Shown here in pieces: positions 9,680 to 21,457 of a stretch of 64,000 nucleotides of DNA (within the stretch, counting starts at the first letter, position 1; each line of letters opens with the position of its first letter). This DNA is from Taxillus chinensis (lineage: Eukaryota > Streptophyta > Magnoliopsida > Santalales > Loranthaceae). Both the position numbers and the translations under genes were made by a program. The notes beneath the pieces were generated by a model, which had not been told where the DNA came from, searched no databases, and worked only from the letters and a program-made list of their open reading frames with translations. Location of the stretch: positions 124,001 through 188,000 of the forward strand of contig JAKCVP010000332.1 in the NCBI GenBank assembly GCA_023512835.1. The letters run 5' to 3'.

Positions 9680-12600
9680 ATGTCCTTGCTCGATACCACA
9701 AAAGACCTCAATGCCCTCTTCACTCACCAGGCGAGGGCTACCCCGGACCTCATCGCCCTCGAGGACGAGACGGCAACATACACCTACCGAGAGCTCGATG
9801 CAAAGGTCACCGCCCTTGCCGACCAGCTACGACAGTATGGTGTCAGCCGGGACAGCCTGGTAGGAGTCTTGCTGCCGCGGAGTGCTGACTATGTCATTGC
9901 CTGCATGGCCGCTCTCAGAGCTGGCGGAGCTTTCCTCGTCCTCGAGCTTGCATACCCTACCGATCTGCTGTCCGATGTCATCTCGGACGCAGAGCCTGCC
10001 GTCCTCATCACCATCCGAGCAGAAGTCGGCAAGATTCAAAGAGACCTGCCGCTTATCGTTGTAGACGAGCCAACCCCAGAGGCCAACGGCTCGGCCAAGG
10101 AGCCTGCTCCACTGCCCGCCGACGACGACCTCGATCGTCTGGCCTTTGTTGCTTATTCATCTGGCACTACCGGCAAGGTAAGTTCGGCCACCTCCTGCTT
10201 CGCCTCCTGCCCCCTCTCACCTGCTTACCCACCATTGCTCCGCCTTAGCCCAAGGGTATCGCAAACCCTCATCGTGCACCTGTGCTGTCCTACGACTTGA
10301 GATTCCAGCTGAGCGATCTCAAGCCTGGTGATCGCGTCGCCTGCAATGTCTTTTTTGTCTGGGAGATCATTCGTCCCCTGCTGCGAGGCGCTACAGTGGT
10401 CACAGTCCCAGATGAAACAAGCTTCGATCCTGTGGCCCTCGTTGAGCTTCTGGCCGCAAAGAAGGTCACCGAGACCTTGATGACGCCAACCCTACTCTCC
10501 ACTGTCTTGGCTCGCCACCCGCGTATAGGTAACCGCTTGCCTGACCTACGAAGCCTCTGGTTCAACGGGGAGGTCGTCACCACCGATCTCGCGAGACGTG
10601 CACAAAAGGCTCTTCCTCGGACAAGGCTTCTCAACTGCTACAGTGCTTGCGAGACGCACGAGATTGCTTGCGGAGACATAGCAGAAGTCATCAACGACAA
10701 GGAGCCCTACTGCGCTGTTGGTCGCCCATTCCTGCCTGAACATACCTATGTGCTGGATGATGCCGGCAAGAAGTGCGAGGTTGGAGTCAACGGTGAGCTG
10801 TTCATCGGCGGCCCTATGCTGGCGCGCGGCTACCTAAACCTGCCCGATGTCACCGCTCAGGCCTTCACCTCGAACCCCTTTGATGATACTCCTGGTGCCC
10901 GTCTATACAGAACCGGCGATCTTGCACGTATTCTTCCCACTGGTTTCCTCGAGATCACCGGTCGCGTTGGAGCCATGATCAAACTCCGTGGCTACTCTGT
11001 TGTTCCCGCCAAAATCCAAACCACAATTTTGGAACGCTTGGCTGTTGGGCATTGTGCGGTCGTCGCCCACGGTGAAGGTATTGACCGCCAGCTGGTCGCA
11101 TATATCGTCAAGGATGAAGACGCCAAGGAGCGATCAATTGTCTCTATTGATGACTCTGGTCACTGTCCATCTGCTCGTCGTGTCCTGTCGCAATACCTAG
11201 CGCAGTATATGATTCCCGCCTTGTGGGTGGAGATGGACGAGCTTCCAACGCAAAAGACATCGGGAAAGATTGACACAAAGCGCCTTCCTCCTCCTCCGTC
11301 GGGCACTTCCACGCCTCGCTTCGTGAAGAGCGGTCAACAGACGCCAGTTGACAATATCCGTGTAAACGATATCATCAAAGCTTGGGCGTCAACTCTCAAT
11401 GTGCCGGAGGCTAGCATCACGAAAGACCACACATTTTTCGATCTTGGTGGCCACTCCCTGTCCCTCGCTAATCTGGCTGCTCGTCTGTCACGCAACTTTG
11501 GTGTCCGCATACCCGTAGCCCGGTTGGCGGACCCGCCTACTCTTCAAGGTCACTTGGAAACCGTAAAGGCAGTGAGAGACGGTCAGACGGCAGCAGTTCA
11601 GGCTGATCTACCAGCTGTCCTGCGTGCAGACTCGATTCTCGACGACGACATTCAGCCTCCTATCCGCCGAGGAGCCAAAATTGTTCCGATCAAGGAGGCC
11701 AAGACCATTCTACTGACTGGGTCCACCGGCTTCCTGGGTGCATTCCTGCTCAATGACCTTTTGCAGAGCACATCTGCCCAGATTATCTGCCTCGTCCGCT
11801 TCGCCGATCCGACGGAAGCAGACACGTCTGCAGGCATCTCGCGTCTTCGCAAGCACTTACTAGACATGGGTCTTTGGCACGACCAAATCATGGAACGTGT
11901 GGAAATCCTGCCTGCCGATTTGTCCCAGAAGCGCTTGGGTCTTAGTCACGAAGCATTCGAGCGACTTGCAGACCGACTGCAAGTTATTGTGCACGCAGCT
12001 GCCTATGTCAACTTGGTGTACCCTTACGCTGCGCTGCGCTCTGCAAATGTCGGCGGAACGCGCGAGGTGCTTCGCCTTGCTTGTATTTCGGGTGCAACTG
12101 TGCAATACATCTCGACCAACGGTGTGCTGCCGCCTTCGCAAGAAGGATGGCCAGAGGACAAGAATCTAGAGGTGGACGCAGTACCGACAGATCTCCTGGA
12201 CGGCTATGGACAAACAAAGTGGGTTGCAGAGCAACTCGCTTACGAGGCCGGCCGCAGAGGTCTACCGATCAAGATCCACCGGTGTGGCACCATTAGTGGT
12301 CACAGCCTGACGGGTGCAACAAACACGGCAGACTTGGTGTCGGCTCTGATTGTGGAATCGATCCACCTGGGCTGTGCTCCTGATGTGCCTGGCTGGCGTG
12401 CAGAGATGACGCCCGTTGACTTTGTCAGCAAAGCCATTGTTCACCTGTCTAATTCGACGGATGCGACCCAGCAAGTCTATCATCTGGGCGACCCGCGCCC
12501 AGTGGACATGAAGGTTGTGTTCCACAATTTGACGAAGCTTGGGTTCCCCACCAAGGCAATCCCCTTTGATGACTGGGTGAATCTGTGGAACGAGAAGCGC

Positions 12601-13596
12601 GGAGGTGTCAAGGGCGGTGACGGCAACTTTACCGTCGACGTGCTGCGGTCTGGTATGCCTGAGGTGGAGTTTCTACAGGGAATCATTGTGCTCAACAATG
12701 CAAAGACACGCCCCTTCCGAGCGGTGGTGGAGCGTCCACTGGTCGATGCCGTTCTTCTGGAAACGTACGCCCGACACTGGTTTGCACGCGGCTGGCTTCC
12801 ACGGCCACCAGCACTGCAGGACTCGCTTGGCGGCACAGCACAGGCGATCCGCCGAGGACCTCTAAGCGGCAAGGTGGCAGTCATCACCGGTGCGTCATCA
12901 GGTATAGGTGCAGCGGTAGCGACGGCGCTCGCGCGAGAGGGGTGCCACATTGCGCTTGCAGCTCGTCGCCAAGATCAGCTGGAGTCGCTGAAGAAACGCC
13001 TCACGATCCGTGAAGGCAAAGTCATCTGCCACAAGACGGACGTGACGGACCGGGCACAAGTGGAGCTGCTGATGCGCACGGCTAGCGAAAAGCTAGGGCC
13101 AGTGGACATTCTGGTGTCGTGCGCCGGAGTCATGTACTTTACCATGATGGCCAACGCCAACACGGTAGAATGGGAGCGCACGGTAGACGTCAACTGCAAG
13201 GGCCTGCTTCACTGTCTGTCGTCGACGGTACCCGGGATGCTGAAGCGAGGATCCGGACACATTGTGGCGATTTCATCTGACGCGGGGCGCAAGGTGTTCC
13301 CCGGGCTGGGCGTGTACTCGGCCAGCAAGTTCTTCGTGGAAGCGACACTGCAGAGTCTGCGGCTGGAGACGGCGGGCAAGGGATTGCGGGTGACGGCGGT
13401 GCAGCCCGGCAACACCAACACAGATCTGCTCAACATGAGCTCGGACAAGGAGGCGGTGGAGAAGTACGGGCAGCCGAGCGGAGCGCAGATTATGGATCCT
13501 GAAGACGTGGCTAACAGTATTGTGTATGCGCTGAGGCAGCCTGCGCATGTAGCTGTCAATGAGGTTCTGATTGAGCCCCGGGACGAGCCGATCTAG
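9680..13596 (+). CDS. NRPS-like A-T-R1-R2 carboxylate reductase, probable glycine betaine reductase (ATRR type)
   Basis: There are two exons (9680-10177 and 10249-13596), 1,281 residues. The adenylation domain (about 10-520) has the core AYSSGTTGK-PKG split exactly by the 71-bp intron, then YRTGDLAR and GAMIKLRGY. A carrier domain follows with phosphopantetheine site LGGHS (Ser569). Next is a thioester reductase domain (about 650-1010) with a TGSTGFLG NADPH loop and a Y819-G-Q-T-K catalytic motif. Last is a classical SDR domain (about 1038-1281) with TGASSGIG and Y-S-A-S-K. There is no condensation domain. This A-T-R1-R2 order matches the fungal enzyme shown to reduce glycine betaine to choline in two steps via the aldehyde. 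Substrate choice cannot be read with certainty; an aryl- or amino-acid reductase with the same architecture is the alternative. It may be a neighbour rather than a partner of the RiPP pair. Confidence 0.85.
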
Positions 13597-14305
13597 TCAG
13601 GCATTTGGATGACAGGTACGAAAAGGCGTAGACTGTAGTGTATGGCGTCTGCTGTCCTTGGGTCTCTGTCGCGATGTAGACGAGTCGCGCAGTAATGCAT
13701 TTGCTTTTTATCGCATCCTGTGCACGTGCGCTTTCATACCTTGGTCTGTCCAAATTTAGAGTCGTACACGTTAGATCTCGCGTGCCGCGAGGTACCTTGT
13801 CTCGAGAGGCCGTCGCGCTCGTGCCCAAAGCACCTCACGCCAGAGGAATCCACGATCAAAAATGCACAGTAAGCAGTTAGGTTCCATTGGCAGTAGTAGT
13901 CCTTGAAGCAGGAGCGCCACGTGCAAAAAACGCATCGACAGACAAAAGGTATCTTCGCGCACTAGTCCGCGAAAAGACAGTCCTAGATCGAGCTAGACGG
14001 TATACGGCCATGTACGCGCCACATGTCCGTACGTCGGAGATGGAGGGGGGTGCGGAGGTGCGTAGGTGGGGGCTGGTTTATCAGCAGCGCTGGCCGTCGG
14101 GCGCTGCGGAGAGCGATGATGCGTCATTACTTACTTGGGGTGCGGCTGGATTTGCATTTGGCGTTTGACGTTTGGATGTGCGTCTGGTATTCGGATCTCG
14201 GGTTTTCGGTCTTGGATGCTTTGGTGTAGGGTGTAGGGTGTAGGGGTGGTTAGGTAGGTAAAGGGTGTGCTGAGTAAGGACTTGAGATGGGGATGGGGGA
14301 TGGGG

Positions 14306-14312
14306 TATATAG
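14306..14312 (+). promoter_or_regulatory. TATA box upstream of the NmrA-like gene
   Basis: TATATAG lies in a G-rich context about 310 bp before the ATG. The long distance implies a leader of nearly 300 bases. Confidence 0.45.
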
Positions 14313-14424
14313 TGCTTTGTGAGGTGTGCTTCTTATTTTTTTTTTTTTTGGGTGGATAGTATCGGTAGGCACTTGTTCTTTGAAGATCTCTTCTAATGAG
14401 AAGTTGAGCTATTATTTTATCTCG

Positions 14425-14470
14425 AGTACAAATACAAGTACAAGTACAGATACAAGACCAAGTACAAGTC
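14425..14470 (+). repeat. ACAAGT-type hexanucleotide microsatellite
   Basis: This is an imperfect run of ACAAGT/ACAAAT units in the probable 5' leader of the NmrA-like gene. Confidence 0.7.
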
Positions 14471-14617
14471 CGACTCGCATCGACGCAGAATCAAACTTAC
14501 CAGCAGTATCTAATCGACATCACCCCCAGTCGAAAATACCTACTCCAGTCAAGGAAATCCACCCTTTTCAGCAAACATCCCCAGGAAAGAAAGAAGAAGA
14601 AGAAGAAGAAGGAAGAA

Positions 14618-16034
14618 ATGTCAAGCACACGCTTCCTCGGACCAATCCTCGTCACGGGCGCCACAGGTCAACAGGGTGGCTCGCTCATTCGCGCCTTACT
14701 CTCGTACTCGCCTCCGCCGACGATTCTCGCCGTGACGCGCGATGCATCGTCTGCTTCTGCTCGTGAGTTTGCTTCCCTTTTTTTTTTTTTATCCCCCCTT
14801 CTTTCTTTTTCTTTTTTCCCTCAAACCCCCCAAGTTCTTTTTAAAAACAAGAAGAAAGAAAAGGGAAAAGAAAACGAGAAAACCAAGGGAGGAAAAAAAA
14901 AAAACCAGAAAAACCAAAATCTAACAGTATCCAACAGAGCGACTCGCAGCTAAATCGCCCTCGATAAAACTGATCCAGGGCAATCTGGACAATGTCAGCC
15001 AGATATTCAAGTCTGCGCTGGCCGTGGTGCCGTCGATTTACGGCGTGTTCAGCGTACAGCTGCCTGCTGGTCTGAGCGGGGGGGACGAGCATGTCGAGAC
15101 GAGGCAGGGGACTGCGCTCATTGATGAGGCGCTGAGGAATGGCGTGGGGCATTTTGTATATGCTAGTGTTGAGCGGGGTGGTGAGTTTTTCTGTTCCTTC
15201 TTTTTTTTTTTTTTTTTTTTTTTGGGCGAGCTTCGCTCGTTGGTGGGTGGTTGAGGGTGTGAGGATGGGTGTTGACGAGCAACGACATGTCGCGATTTGA
15301 CCGGAATACAAAATCGTCCAGTGAAGACGACTGGAAACGAAGAATCTTAACTAACAAGAAGATCAAATAGGTAATGAACATTCCTGGAGTAACGCCACGC
15401 CTGTCCCACACTTCATTACGAAGCACGCAATCGAGCACCATTTGCGCGACGTCACTTCTTCTTCTTCTTCTGCTCCCGGTCTTTCCTCTTCTTCTTCTTC
15501 TTCCGCCAAGAATGACAAGAAGATGACATGGACCATCTTGAGACCAGCTGCATTCTTCGATAATCTCGCGCCAAACTTTCAGTCGCGCGTGTTTCTCGCT
15601 TCGTTGCGCGGTACGCTCGGCGGCGACGATACGGCGAAACCGCACGATTTCACACAGGGGAAAAATGAACAGGGGAAGAATAAAAAAGGGAAAAAACTCC
15701 AATGGGTCGCAGTAAGAGATATAGGCCTCTTCGGCGCCCGGGCCTTCGCCTCGCCGGACAAATATCATCAGCGAGCGATTGGGCTGGCGGGCGACACGCT
15801 GACACTCGATGAAATGGTGCGTGTTTTCCGGGAGGAAACGCGCACTGGGCTCGAGCCTACATTTGGTATCTTGGGCGGGTTGTTGAAGTTGGCGGTCAAG
15901 GAAATGAGGCTTATGATTAATTGGTTTGGGGATGAAGGGTTTGGCGTTGATGTTGAGAAGCTGAGAGAGGAAGAGCCGAGACTGCTGGATTTGAGGGGTG
16001 GATTCGCGAGGAGAGTGCTTTTGAGAAGAAGTAA
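14618..16034 (+). CDS. NmrA-like NAD(P)-binding protein, possible C-terminal frameshift
   Basis: Inferred exons are 14618-14762, 14938-15180 and 15371 onward. The N-terminus has the Rossmann motif VTGATGQQGG. Conserved blocks follow: L-x-Q-G-N-L-D-N, Y-G-V-F-S-V-Q, F-V-Y-A-S-V-E-R-G-G, and after intron 2 the S-W-x-N-x-x-P-V-P-H-F-x-x-K family block, then a W-T-I-L-R-P-A-A-F-F-D-N segment. These are NmrA/HSCARG-type redox-sensing proteins without the usual SDR catalytic triad. Both introns are unusually long (175 and 190 bp) and full of homopolymers. Exon 3 carries a Ser-rich TTC repeat and a Lys/Gly/Asn-rich insertion. In the current frame the protein runs past 16034. In the +2 frame the sequence gives a typical family ending, G-W-I-R-E-E-S-A-F-E-K-K then TAA at 16032-16034. 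One base therefore seems missing in the G run at 15995-15998. This may be a sequencing error, a real mutation or an unseen intron. Confidence 0.8.
15201..15223 (+). repeat. T(23) homopolymer inside intron 2 of the NmrA-like gene
   Basis: This uninterrupted T run lies in the pyrimidine-rich intron 15181-15370. Length is likely to be error-prone in assemblies. Confidence 0.9.
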
Positions 16035-16594
16035 GTTTTTGGGAGGAGGAGGAGGAGAGAGAAGAGGGGTTGGGTGCTGGTGGGGAAAGTTTTGTTGGGT
16101 TGGGAATCTGCAGTTGGATTTGTGTTTGGATTTGTGTTACGGTCACATCTGCGGATTCCGACTTTCAACGGGTGGAAGAGGCGACGAGCCAGGGAGAGGA
16201 GGAAGATGCTCAGGATGGATCCACAGTTGGTCTGCATCAATACATCATTTGTCTATTTGCTATTTAATGGCTGCGCCGCACTCCGTCTGTTCAAATTGCA
16301 TGCTAGGTGGCTTGATGTCGAGCATGCATTCGCGTCGATTAGTGCATCCATCTTTTCTACCATTGCATCTTTCCTCGCTATACAGTATGCCCGTACTCCT
16401 CGATTCTTCGTCTATTCAATCCTACACCTTAGCAAGGATTGTATATTCAGGACCTTTCTGGTGCCCGTGTCTCTAGCTCTATCTCTATATGTATCTCTAT
16501 CCGCTTGCGTCCCTAATCGTCATCAACATTCGTGCAACTATATCAGTGCAAATAAGACGACCTCGTAGCCAATGCTCAATGACAGTAGCTGCGA
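16035..16594. other. Convergent intergenic region
   Basis: This sits between the NmrA-like 3' end (plus) and the Zn2Cys6 regulator 3' end (minus). If the NmrA-like gene is not frameshifted its last residues extend into this stretch. I see no separate gene. Confidence 0.5.
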
Positions 16595-18567
16595 CTAGTT
16601 CAACCACCTGCGCCTGGGAGCCAACTGCGTCCTCCAGATGCGATCAACGGCAATCTTGTTCCCAGGCACATACGGCGTAGCAACAACATTGTTACTAAAC
16701 ACCCCGCTAGACTTAATCACGGCATCCATAGGCCACCGGCATTTCTGACACGCCGCAACTTCAGAGATTTCGTCGAGCATGATAATCACCACATCCCACT
16801 TGACGGGCAGCTCATGCCCGGCTTTGAGCCCGTATTTTATCGTCAGCGTCGCCGCAGTCTTGTTTGCGCGGTCGTTATAGGCGCAGTCAACGCGCCAGGG
16901 CCATATCACGGGTATCTCGTGCATGTTCGGCCGTCGGCGCAGTTTGTTGTTGGTCTCTACCCAGGCTTCATACCAAACGTCTTGTAGCGCCGTGGCGATG
17001 CTGCTTGCCACCGTGCTGTTCCACGCTTCTTCAATGACACTCATTTCGTCTAGTATTGCGAGCGCCCTTCGTCGTATGCCAGGATGTCGGCAGCGGCACG
17101 CTACAAAGAATATGGGCCCGAGCATCGTGACCGGAAACTCAAAGTCAGCTGCATTTGCATGCATGAGACCCCCAGCTGCATGAATTATTTCATACCGCTT
17201 AACGACATTTTCGTGGCGCTGGATGTCGACCGTCACACTGTCCACATCAAAGTCCGTAGCATTGGGCGGTCTGTTCAGACACAGAAAGCTGTAGCTTGCC
17301 TCAATGGCCTCAATGTGCAAGGTCTCCTGTCGAGTGATGTGTGTCTCCGACATTTTACCCTTCAGCTCGTTCCATGACTGCTCCCAGAAGCGAAGCACCA
17401 CTTCGACAATAGCCCAGTTTTGTGTGCGGATAAACGAGCCAGTATGTGACAGATCGAAATAGGTCGGGCGGCGTGTACAGATGTCTTCAATGGCATTGTT
17501 TGCCTCCTCTAGCGTCCTAAAGTCGTACCAGCGTGTACGCGTTGTCAGAGCTTGGTCGGTTGGCGCCACGTCTTTTTGAGCGAGGATCTTGCCGAGAAGA
17601 TGGTAGTGGTCCGCCGCCATGAAAATGTATGGCGATAGCTCGTCAACGATATCCTTGCGGCGTCGCTGTCGAGCCGTGAGACCAGTTTCCACGTGATCTT
17701 CCCAGTCTTTCTGCCAGTCTGACAGGAAGAAAAAGGACTTTTCAATCTGTTTCGCGTTGGCAGCTGTATCGCCTGTTCTCATCAGCTCGCACATGCCAAC
17801 CATGATGTTGCAAATGACAAAAGCCTCGTCCGAGAACTCGCTCCAATGATTCTTCATCCGGGTCACGGCTTTGTGCACGCAGGCATAGTAATACGTCGAC
17901 TCATTGGGGCCGTCAGGGTCAACAACCGCTCGATGCACAGTCGCCAGGGCTCCTATCAGATAGTCGACGGCAGGCTCTTCCAGCCGCAGTTGGGCACAGG
18001 TCTCCTTGGACCATATTGGATAGAACTTTGGGTCAGCTTTGCAAGCGGCCGTTAGTCAACCTTGGTAGAGGCAACAGTTTCAAAAAGGGACCACAAACCG
18101 TCAGTTGGGGCTATTATAAAAGTGCTGAAGTACTGAAACGAGGCCAATCGTCGACTATCATCATGCCGCAGCAGTGACTGCAACGAAAGCTCCGGCTGCA
18201 CAGCTTCCGGCGTCTGAAAAGGACGCTGATAGGGCTGTTTCTGCGCCGGAACCACAGCTGTCTCACTCTCATCTGCAGGAGGAGACGAGTCTGGCTCGAA
18301 CAACCACGTCTTGGGTGGACTGTAACGGCACGGACGATTCCTCAGCTTGCATCTATTGCAGACGGGCCGGTTCTCGTCGCACTTTATCTTTCGCAGTTCT
18401 GTGACAAGCGTCAGTCAAAGCGTCTAGGCAGTCCGGGCAGCGCTGGGGAACCGACTACAGGTCTCGCAGCCAGAACGTGAGCGTGCAATTCTCTGCTCGC
18501 GAGGCTGTGGGGGCTGAGTGGTATTCGTCGGCGACACAGTGGGGCGCGGGTACGAGACGTTGGCCAT
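16595..18567 (-). CDS. Zn2Cys6 binuclear-cluster transcription factor
   Basis: Three exons are inferred, in transcription order 18567-18456, 18398-18099 and 18036-16595, giving 617 residues. The DNA-binding cluster is split by intron 1: CETCKLRKIKCDENRPVC continues to N-R-C-K-L-R-N-R-P-C, fitting C-x2-C-x6-C-x6-C-x2-C-x6-C with Cys at 34, 37, 44, 51, 54 and 61. The remainder is a helical fungal-specific regulatory region with no enzyme motif. Intron 2 is placed at 18037-18098 because a CTAAC branch point precedes its acceptor. A shorter 35-bp intron (18068-18034 region) would also keep the frame and retain a W-S-L-F-E-T segment. The first intron uses a weak donor (GTCGGT). Its target genes are unknown; it is convergent with the NmrA-like gene. 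Confidence 0.88.
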
Positions 18568-19633
18568 GTAGGGCAGCCGAGGTGCATTAAGGGTGGAGCA
18601 TCAGCATGGCTGACGGCTCAACGCAGGGCAAATTGGTGCTTCGTCTTTAGATGCCTTGCGACATGTTGATGATGGTACTCGTTTGAAAACGGTGGCTCTG
18701 GAGGCGCTCGGCAGTTGTGGCACTTTGACCATGGCTTTGCGGGCGCGTCGAAGGAGGGGCGAGATGAGAAGAAGGTTCGCGCCGATCCGTTTCGTATTGA
18801 GATTGGCTGAGTGGGATGACGCGCAGACAGCCGGTCTGCCGGTCTGTACAACCAGAGATTTGATGCCAGAGATGAGATTGAGGCTCAACGTGGGCGGAAG
18901 CAACGGTGTGTGATGGGAAGCGAGTCAATCCAAACGTTTTCAGCGGTATGCAGTGTCAGTCCAGCAATGTCTGACTCCCGTATTGTTTGCGGCCCAGCTG
19001 CCCAGCGGGCGCAAATTGAAAGGAGCCGACCAGTTTATTGGCTTTGACGATCACTGTAAGAAGCAGCCGGCGTGCGGACGCTGTATGAGGAAATGGCGAG
19101 GGAGATGTGAGAAGATGGAATGAAGGTGATGTGCAGCCTCACTTTGCGCGAGCTCGAGACGGGAATACACCTCCCCAACTAGGTTGGCAAGCACGACCCA
19201 GACCGACTGTAGGTACACAACGTGACGCACTTGTTTACCTTAGACACCAGGTGGTCACAGAGACCTTCGGCCAGCAAGACTGGGCGCCCAGCTCATGGAA
19301 ATGACAACAATACAAAGGCTTCAAGCACTATACCCATGTAGGTCAGACCACACAGGCGGGATATCTCAGGAGACTAGATCAGCATTCCCCTCGGCCTCTT
19401 GGTCATTTCATCAGATTTGCGTGCCCAAGACTCGAGAATCAGGACCCAATTTCCTTTCCCTTCCAAGCCAGCCTCTAACGCCACGCTGAACGGACAGGTC
19501 CACAAAATGCAGCCAACACCCAGAACTTCGCTTCAATGTGCCCTTCCAAGAGGTTAGCCAGCCAGCCAGCCAGCCAGCCAGACCCTTCATCTTCACTCGT
19601 GGAAATCATCAACATCATTGCAATCTCTTCCTC
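18568..19633. other. Intergenic, regulator promoter and TMEM184 3' end
   Basis: Frames here are short and lack family features. An AGCC tetranucleotide microsatellite lies at 19556-19581. No gene is supported. Confidence 0.55.
19556..19581. repeat. AGCC tetranucleotide microsatellite
   Basis: About six AGCC units lie just past the 3' end of the TMEM184-like gene. Confidence 0.9.
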
Positions 19634-21457
19634 TCACACCCATCCCCCTCTGCCCGGTCCTCTCGCACGCTCATCTTCCCGCTCCACATCGCGGCCTGTA
19701 TGCTCAGGCCGATATGCAGGATGCAGGTCCTCGGGGCTCTTGGCCGAATCGTGCTTTTCCAGCGCAGCACTACTCATCTTGCGCACGTGCCGTCCGCCCG
19801 CCGTGCTAGGCTGTACATCCTCCTCCTCATCGCCAAATGGGTCGCGCGCGTCTCCTTGGTGCAATAGACCGCGCGTGTCATCGCGGTCCCTCACGTCGCG
19901 GTGCGCTGTAGGTGGGTATGCCGAGTATGTTGTGTTGACCGCTGGTCGTAGCGGCGAAGGGGACCGCGATGTGCCCCGCACATTGGGATTCCACGGGTCG
20001 TCGTCTTCGTCAAAGGGAGAGCGTTCTGCGTGACCGTCGTATGGCGAAAGCTTGGGTGGGTATGCTTGCAGATGCTGGCCGCCGTGCGGATCATAGTTGG
20101 TGTTTTGGTTCGGGTAGTCGTTGCCCAGAGGCTGGAGTTTGGTTGCTGCCGCGGGCGCATCACTCTCCATGCCGGTACCGAGGGGCCCGGTGAACACGTA
20201 ACTGGAGTCGTTCCGACGGTGTTTGCGGCCTACGAATAGCCAGCGAAACCCTCGGCCGATTGCCTTTACAATGTCCCAAGGGTTAAAGGCATCTGCAAAG
20301 GCTTTGATGCCGAAGAAGCCGCCATGGTAGACGGGCGCTCCAGAGAAGCCAGCCCCGGGCGCATTGACGGCTTCGGCTGTTGTGATGCCGCCTTTCGGGA
20401 TGGTGTATGACCGCTTCCAGGGGAACGCCCAGATATGCAACACGGAGAAGATGGCCATTTCAATGCAGAGCAGCATGGACGGGATGCCAACTTTGATGTC
20501 ACTTCGTGAGAGGTACTCAGTTGGCTGCAGCGCATCGAGATGATTCGTGCCAAAGGAAATAGCAAGCTAAAAATAAGATAAAAGTCAGACTGGGGGCGGG
20601 CAAAGCAAACAGAGACAGAGCGCAACCCACATTTTGCCAAAAGGACAAGAAGATGACCAACTTGATGCAAAGAATCTTCAGAAAGGGGCGGTGCTCGGCA
20701 ATCTCCTCCTTCAGCTGGTAGTACAGTTGGATGAGGCCATACATGGCAAAGGTGACAGAGACGGCCTCGAAGGCGGTCACCCAGACGTGGGCAAACTCGG
20801 GGCTGTTTGAGTCTGCGCAATACCGGCCTCCAGCTTGAGCCAGAACAGACACGATAGTGAAGAAGACGCGAACGACGCAGTACTGGAAGACGCAAATCCA
20901 GAGAATCTATGGCTTGTTAGCTCAATGACGGGCTTCAAAGAAAATGTGCTTCGACGGCGTACGTTGAACCAGGTGAGGCCGCTAGCTGGACGGCGAAAAG
21001 GGCCCTTGTCCATGCCACCTGTGCACTTTTGCATCCAGTTGATGGGAAGAAGCCAATTCTTGACAGGGCGCAAGCCTCTGAAGTAATCCTTTTGCTCGTG
21101 AATGTTGGGCGCAACATAGTTACACATCAAGCTGAAGAAACTTGCAATGGCAAAGGCCTCGTAGCAGTCGCGCAAGACCTCGAAGTAAATGGCGTGCCGG
21201 TAGTAGTAGTACGACAGGAATGAGACGAGGGAATAAATGGGTATCATGAATAGAATGCGGATAATGTGTTTTTGTTCCCAAGGTCGGAGGTAGTGCCGGG
21301 CATGCTGGACCATGAGATACAGGGCGATGGTGGTGGCGAACAAAGCGAAGAAGGCGCTGATGATGAGGCCAGTGTGGAAGAATGTCATGCCTACGCCGGG
21401 CAGAAGTTGCTTGTCCTGACTACGCTCATAGTCAATGGTTTCATTGCAGGCCCCCAT
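19634..21457 (-). CDS. TMEM184 / DUF300 (Ost-alpha-like) multi-pass membrane protein
   Basis: Exons in transcription order are 21457-20963, 20906-20631 and 20566-19634, 567 residues, with 56- and 64-bp introns. The N-terminal 300 residues hold about seven hydrophobic helices. Family blocks include H-A-R-H-Y-x-R-P-x-E-Q-x-x-I-I-R-I-L, P-I-Y-S-L-x-S-x-L-S-Y, R-D-x-Y-E-A-F, the N-W-x-L-P-I-N cytosolic loop and K-x-V-I-F-L-S-F-W-Q. After the last helix the protein becomes a polar, Pro/Asp/His-rich cytoplasmic tail. Relatives are organic-solute-transporter-alpha-like proteins of the secretory pathway and vacuole; the fungal role is not established. The start was chosen at the first ATG directly before the conserved N-terminus; a frame extending further upstream is low-complexity leader. 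Confidence 0.9.

Larger units (their letters stand above)
13597..14617. other. Intergenic with NmrA-like gene promoter
   Basis: No supported gene. The right third holds G-rich/purine runs, a TATATAG element at 14306-14312, a 12-base T run and an ACAAGT-type microsatellite at 14425-14470 that would fall in the 5' leader. Confidence 0.55.
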
